Shown one piece after another: positions 7,372-9,817 of a DNA stretch of 9,817 nt. A program made the translations under genes and the position numbers. How positions within the stretch are numbered: the stretch's first letter is position 1; the number at the start of each line of letters is the position of its first letter. The notes beneath the pieces were generated by a model. The model saw only the letters and a list, made by a program, of their open reading frames with translations. It ran no database searches and was not told the DNA's origin. The stretch comes from Selenomonadaceae bacterium (GTDB lineage Bacteria; Bacillota; Negativicutes; Selenomonadales; Selenomonadaceae). The stretch spans positions 1-9,817 of the forward strand of contig JAEEGN010000282.1 in NCBI GenBank assembly GCA_016280345.1, in the 5' to 3' direction.

Positions 7372-8828
7372 TGCAATCCCTCCCCGGGGGGCAGGACGAT
7401 TTCCACCCGTGTCCCGTTCCTGCCTGCAAATCGTATCTGTCCGCCGAGATCGTCCTCCACAATCGTCTTCACAATTTGGAGGCCAAGGGACTTCGCTTTC
7501 TCCAGCTGGAAGCCCTCTGGCAGTCCGACCCCGTCGTCCTGAAGCGTAAGCACCGTTCCAGCTTCCCCAACGCGGATATCGAGACTGATTTGTCCGCAAT
7601 CGCGCTCGGGAAAAGCGTGCTCAATGGTATTCAGTAAAAGCTCGTTAATGACCAGCGCGAGGCTCGTGCAGCGGCTCGGCGGCAGCCGGAACTCGTCGCC
7701 GGAGAATCGCCGCTCCAGACGGAAGTCTGCCGGGAGCGCGGACACGGATAAGAGATTGAGGATTTCCGCCGCCAGCGCGCGCAGACTCACCGGCTGCGTT
7801 CCCTGCCGTGACAGCAGTTGATGCAGCGCGGCGATGCCCTGCAGGCGGTTCACGCTTTCCGCCAGCGCTTCCTTGACCACCGACTCCGTCGAACGTCGGG
7901 CCTGCAGGCGCAAAAGGCTCGCGATCGTCTGCAGGTTATTCTTCACACGGTGATGGATTTCGCGTATCACGGTCTCCTGTACCGCCAGCTCCCTTTCCTT
8001 CTGCCGCAGCGCGGTTACGTCCTCCACGACCAGGACACGGCGCAGAAGGCGGCCGCCCGTAATGATCGGCAGGTCGCGCCGCAGCAGCACCAATCCGCCC
8101 GCCTCGATTTCCTTTTCCGTCGGGTGTTCGGGCTTCACCGTTTCCCGCGTGATGTGGCGCTTGAACTCCGGCGCGTGAAGGCGCATGCCCACCAGCGATC
8201 CGATGCCAAGCACGCGGAAGATATGCTGGGCGGCGGCATTCGCGTAAATGATCCGCTCGTACGCGTCGGCGATCAGGATGCCGTCGCGCGGCGAGATGGC
8301 CCGGTACGCTTTCAGATCGAGCGCGCTGCGCGAATTCTGCAGAATCATGCGCGCCGTATCGACGAGGCAGAGATTGCCGCGTTCCCGGAGCTGACCGGTG
8401 GGAACCTCGAGGCTGACGACAGCGATTGCGTCTTTGCCGTCGTGGATGCCGTAAGTATGCGCTTCGAGGCTGTCGGGGCTTAACGAGTCGCCGCGAAGCC
8501 CGACGAGCGGCTGCCCGGTTGCCAGCGTCTGCCTGACCAGAGGCTCCGCCTCTGCCGCAACGAACGTGCCGACGGGCGCGAGCTGGAGCGGCTGGACCAT
8601 CGTATGAGAACGCGCCTGCGCCAGCACCAGAAAACGTTCGCCACAACGCGCCGGCGCGTACAGGCTCGCTTGCGCCTGTGCCAGATCCGCTATGAAGGGG
8701 AGCCCCTCGCCAATGTTCTTCAAAAGCTCCGCCTGCCGTCCGGTGATTTCCGTATGTGTCCGGCAGAGCGCCCGGATATCTTCCAAACCGCCGCCCCCTT
8801 TCCCGCTCGCGCTCTTCATACATCTCAC
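7368..8828 (-). CDS. Cytosolic sensor histidine kinase, HisKA_2 type (PdtaS/EutW-like)
   Basis: This kinase is the partner of the ANTAR regulator. Numbering from ATG 8819 (483 aa): an N-terminal GAF-like domain of the PdtaS kind (about 12-160; THTEITGRQAELL, PFIADLAQAQ), a PAS domain (about 172-272; DGILIADAYERIIYANAAA), a HisKA_2 box EIHHRVKNNLQTIASLLRLQ (287-306, phospho-His probably His290), and an ATPase domain with the N-box INELLLNTIEHAF (391-403), DDGVGLPEG (428-436) and SLGLQIVKTIV (444-454). There are no membrane segments, so it senses a signal inside the cell. I chose GTG 8828 because TGAGG (8837-8841) lies 8 bases upstream; ATG 8819 and TTG 8786 are alternatives. A longer upstream reading is excluded by the promoter at 8910-8938. 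Confidence 0.92.
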   Translation of the reverse strand: MRCMKSASGKGGGGLEDIRALCRTHTEITGRQAELLKNIGEGLPFIADLAQAQASLYAPARCGERFLVLAQARSHTMVQPLQLAPVGTFVAAEAEPLVRQTLATGQPLVGLRGDSLSPDSLEAHTYGIHDGKDAIAVVSLEVPTGQLRERGNLCLVDTARMILQNSRSALDLKAYRAISPRDGILIADAYERIIYANAAAQHIFRVLGIGSLVGMRLHAPEFKRHITRETVKPEHPTEKEIEAGGLVLLRRDLPIITGGRLLRRVLVVEDVTALRQKERELAVQETVIREIHHRVKNNLQTIASLLRLQARRSTESVVKEALAESVNRLQGIAALHQLLSRQGTQPVSLRALAAEILNLLSVSALPADFRLERRFSGDEFRLPPSRCTSLALVINELLLNTIEHAFPERDCGQISLDIRVGEAGTVLTLQDDGVGLPEGFQLEKAKSLGLQIVKTIVEDDLGGQIRFAGRNGTRVEIVLPPGEGLQ

Positions 8829-8843
8829 AAAAACAGCCTCACA

Positions 8844-8882
8844 GCGCCGGAACGAAAAACCGCCCCGGCGCCGCAAGGCGCC
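8844..8882 (-). other. Two mutually exclusive hairpins in the kinase mRNA leader
   Basis: In minus-strand RNA, GGCGCC-TTGC-GGCGCC (8882-8867) forms a perfect 6-bp stem. GCGCCGG (8871-8865) can instead pair with CCGGCGC (8850-8844) over a 14-nt loop that holds five Us. The two share bases 8867-8871, so only one can form. The second ends 3 bases before the TGAGG ribosome site. This could be a regulatory switch, or chance pairing in GC-rich sequence. Confidence 0.35.
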
Positions 8883-8909
8883 ATAGCCTTCGATTCGATT
8901 TTCAAGAGC

Positions 8910-8938
8910 AGTATAGCACGCGGGTTTTCCGTTGTCTA
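8910..8938 (-). promoter_or_regulatory. Sigma-70-type promoter of the kinase-regulator operon
   Basis: On the minus strand TAGACA (8938-8933) and TATACT (8915-8910) are 17 bases apart. A TG one base before the -10 makes it extended. Transcription would start near 8903 and give a leader of about 75 nt before the kinase start. Confidence 0.72.
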
Positions 8939-8946
8939 TGATATCG

Positions 8947-8981
8947 CGCCATGTATATCTGTATACATGGCGTGCTTTTTT
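8947..8981 (+). terminator. Strong intrinsic-terminator-like palindrome, no + strand gene before it
   Basis: CGCCATGTATA (8947-8957) and TATACATGGCG (8962-8972) form a perfect 11-bp stem over TCTG. Two further outer pairs are possible, and a run of six Ts follows (8976-8981). By form it is a + strand terminator. It also lies at about -44 to -69 of the kinase promoter, a usual place for an activator site, so it may be an operator, or both. Confidence 0.55.
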
Positions 8982-9223
8982 CGTTTGCCGGAAAGCGTTT
9001 TGGCGCCGGAAACGGGAAACAGCGCTCCTTCGGGCACCATATCTTGATTCGCCGGCCAAAAAACCGCCTGAGGAAAAGCCGTATCCATTCGGGAGCAAAA
9101 CAGCAACCGCTTCTTTCATGGGGAATACCCCTTCTTTACTGCAAGGCAAGGCCCTTGTTTTCCGCAATCCTCGTCCGCTTTCGGGAGCGGCCGCGGCGAT
9201 TCGTCGTCAAGCGTCAAAACCTT
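8982..9223. other. Non-coding stretch without recognised features
   Basis: I see no supported gene on either strand here. Open frames exist but lack ribosome sites and protein-like composition, and the minus-strand frame runs upstream of the kinase promoter. Only short hairpins occur, for example GGGG-AATA-CCCC at 9120-9131. It may be decayed coding sequence or spacer. Confidence 0.5.
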
Positions 9224-9252
9224 TTGCATTCAGCGCTGGAGAATGATAAAAT
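9224..9252 (+). promoter_or_regulatory. Promoter of the adaptor gene leader
   Basis: TTGCAT (9224-9229) and TAAAAT (9247-9252) are separated by 17 bases, a good sigma-70-type match inside a short AT-rich stretch. The expected transcription start is near 9259. That leaves a leader of about 230 nt before the adaptor gene at 9492. Confidence 0.68.
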
Positions 9253-9288
9253 ATTATAGTATGTGAAGTGAATCAAGGAGGCGGGGTA

Positions 9289-9339
9289 ATGGCTCTCCAT
9301 TTCCGGAAAACCATCGGCTGCGGCACAGCATGCGTCTGA
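9289..9339 (+). CDS. Candidate 16-aa leader peptide
   Basis: A short ORF, MALHFRKTIGCGTACV, has a near-perfect ribosome site (AAGGAGG, 9275-9281) 7 bases before its ATG, stronger than those of most full genes in the window. It lies about 30 bases after the predicted transcription start and ends at the base of a chain of alternative hairpins before the adaptor gene. No run of one amino acid marks it as a classic biosynthetic attenuator; it has two cysteines and several basic residues. A role as a regulatory upstream ORF is inferred from its position and ribosome site. Confidence 0.55.
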   Translation: MALHFRKTIGCGTACV

Positions 9340-9410
9340 CGTTTCGGGCATGCTTCGCTTGCCGGGGAATGAAGCGCTCTTTATACCCCGCCTGTTCAGA
9401 CCGTGGGGTG
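9327..9410 (+). promoter_or_regulatory. Overlapping alternative hairpins (attenuator) upstream of the adaptor gene
   Basis: Four stems overlap in series. A: AGCATGC (9327-9333) with GCATGCT (9348-9354). B: TGCTTC (9351-9356) with GAAGCG (9371-9376). C: 9363-9374 with 9379-9390 (CGGGG/CCCCG ends, one A-A mismatch, CGCT loop). D: TACCCC (9384-9389) with GGGGTG (9405-9410). Each blocks the next, and D blocks the terminator at 9402. The last codons and stop of the 16-aa ORF lie in stem A and its loop, so a ribosome there would decide which set forms. Confidence 0.5.
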
Positions 9411-9445
9411 TAGAGCGAATACTGCGCCCCACGCGTTTTTATTTT
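9402..9445 (+). terminator. Intrinsic terminator in the leader of the adaptor gene
   Basis: CGTGGGG (9402-9408) pairs with CCCCACG (9427-9433). Inner pairs (TGTAG with CTGCG, using G-T wobbles) lengthen the stem to about 12 bp with an 8-nt loop. TTTTTATTTT follows at 9436-9445. It stands after the leader ORF and 46 bases before the adaptor start, so it acts inside the transcript of that gene. Confidence 0.75.
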
Positions 9446-9491
9446 ATGAGCTTCTGGCTCAACACGGATCCACGAAAGGAAGAAGAAGGCT

Positions 9492-9817
9492 ATGAAAAAG
9501 ACCTTCATTGCGGGCATGGCGATGATCCTGGCCCTATGCGCGGCCATTGTCCTCTACGGGGCCTACCTGAACCAGCAGGGGGAACTCATGATATCGCGGC
9601 GCATGGACGACCGTCGCCTGCCCCTGCGGGGCGCAAAGGCCGGGATACGGGAAATGTATCCTCAGTTCACAGTCCCCACTGTCAATCTCTATGCTACCGA
9701 AATGGCGGACGCTGTGGCGCTCATTGACGGGCGCATCACGGAATGCCTGGTAGAGCGTAATGCCGTTGTCAGCAAGGGACAGCCGGTTTTCATCATCGTC
9801 AACGAGAGCATCCCCTC
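9492..9817 (+). CDS. HlyD-type membrane-fusion (periplasmic adaptor) protein, N-terminal part
   Basis: The first 108 codons of a gene that runs out of the window. After MKKT comes a hydrophobic segment (about residues 5-26), an uncleaved anchor or signal. The region 72-103 (ADAVALIDGRITECLVER, then NAVVSKGQPVFIIV) has the pattern of the first half of a biotinyl/lipoyl-like barrel-sandwich motif: G-R-I-T, then a V-x-K-G-Q-P turn. Such adaptors link an inner-membrane pump (RND, ABC or MFS) to an outer-membrane channel for efflux or secretion, which implies a diderm cell. ATG 9492 is chosen for AGGAAG (9478-9483) 8 bases upstream. The pump type and substrate cannot be told from this part. Confidence 0.78.
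   Translation, partial: MKKTFIAGMAMILALCAAIVLYGAYLNQQGELMISRRMDDRRLPLRGAKAGIREMYPQFTVPTVNLYATEMADAVALIDGRITECLVERNAVVSKGQPVFIIVNESIP

Noticed and set aside
8829..9167. N-terminal extension of the kinase reading up to an ATG at 9167.
   Set aside because: A strong promoter (8910-8938) and a palindrome lie inside it, the residues are not domain-like, and family members start near the chosen site.
8932..9246. Open frame of 104 codons on the + strand in the spacer.
   Set aside because: It runs through the 8947-8981 terminator, has no ribosome site and has no recognisable protein features.

Overview
This 9.8 kb window is high-GC bacterial chromosome. Codon use is even, Shine-Dalgarno sites are clear, and I see no insertion sequences, tRNA or rRNA genes, or CRISPR arrays. 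Firmicutes-type features (an ANTAR regulator paired with a PdtaS/EutW-like kinase, a LUD protein next to a DUF362 protein, AGGAGG-type ribosome sites) occur beside a HlyD-type periplasmic adaptor. That mix suggests a diderm Firmicute, most likely class Negativicutes. This is inferred from protein style, not from a marker gene.

Region 1 (1-2959, + strand) is the distal half of a tryptophan operon: the 3' part of trpC, then trpF, trpB and trpA. The genes overlap by 4 to 14 bases and are surely co-transcribed. They take the pathway from phosphoribosyl-anthranilate to tryptophan. A perfect 12-bp hairpin at 3061-3088 separates trpA from a convergent small gene (3099-3452, - strand). That gene encodes an exported His/Arg/Glu-rich repeat protein of unknown function.

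Region 2 (about 3555-6751, + strand) starts with an inverted repeat and an extended -10 promoter, then a structured 5' leader of about 120 nt. Three genes follow in line: a LUD-domain protein, a DUF362 protein with a Cys-rich C-terminus, and a protein that fuses an SGNH/GDSL hydrolase to a GNAT acetyltransferase. The last two are 10 bases apart. The cluster is not one I recognise as a named pathway.

Region 3 (6787-8938, - strand) is a two-component system. It has a cytosolic sensor kinase (PdtaS-like N-terminal domain, PAS, HisKA_2, HATPase) and an ANTAR-output response regulator that acts on RNA. The two genes overlap as ATGA and have a good promoter at 8910-8938.

Region 4 (8947-9817, + strand) is mostly non-coding until a truncated membrane-fusion (HlyD-type) adaptor gene at 9492. 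Before that gene lie a promoter (9224-9252), a 16-codon ORF with a strong ribosome site (9289-9339), and a chain of overlapping alternative hairpins ending in an intrinsic terminator (9402-9445). This looks like ribosome-dependent attenuation of an efflux or secretion gene. It is the most interesting structure in the window.
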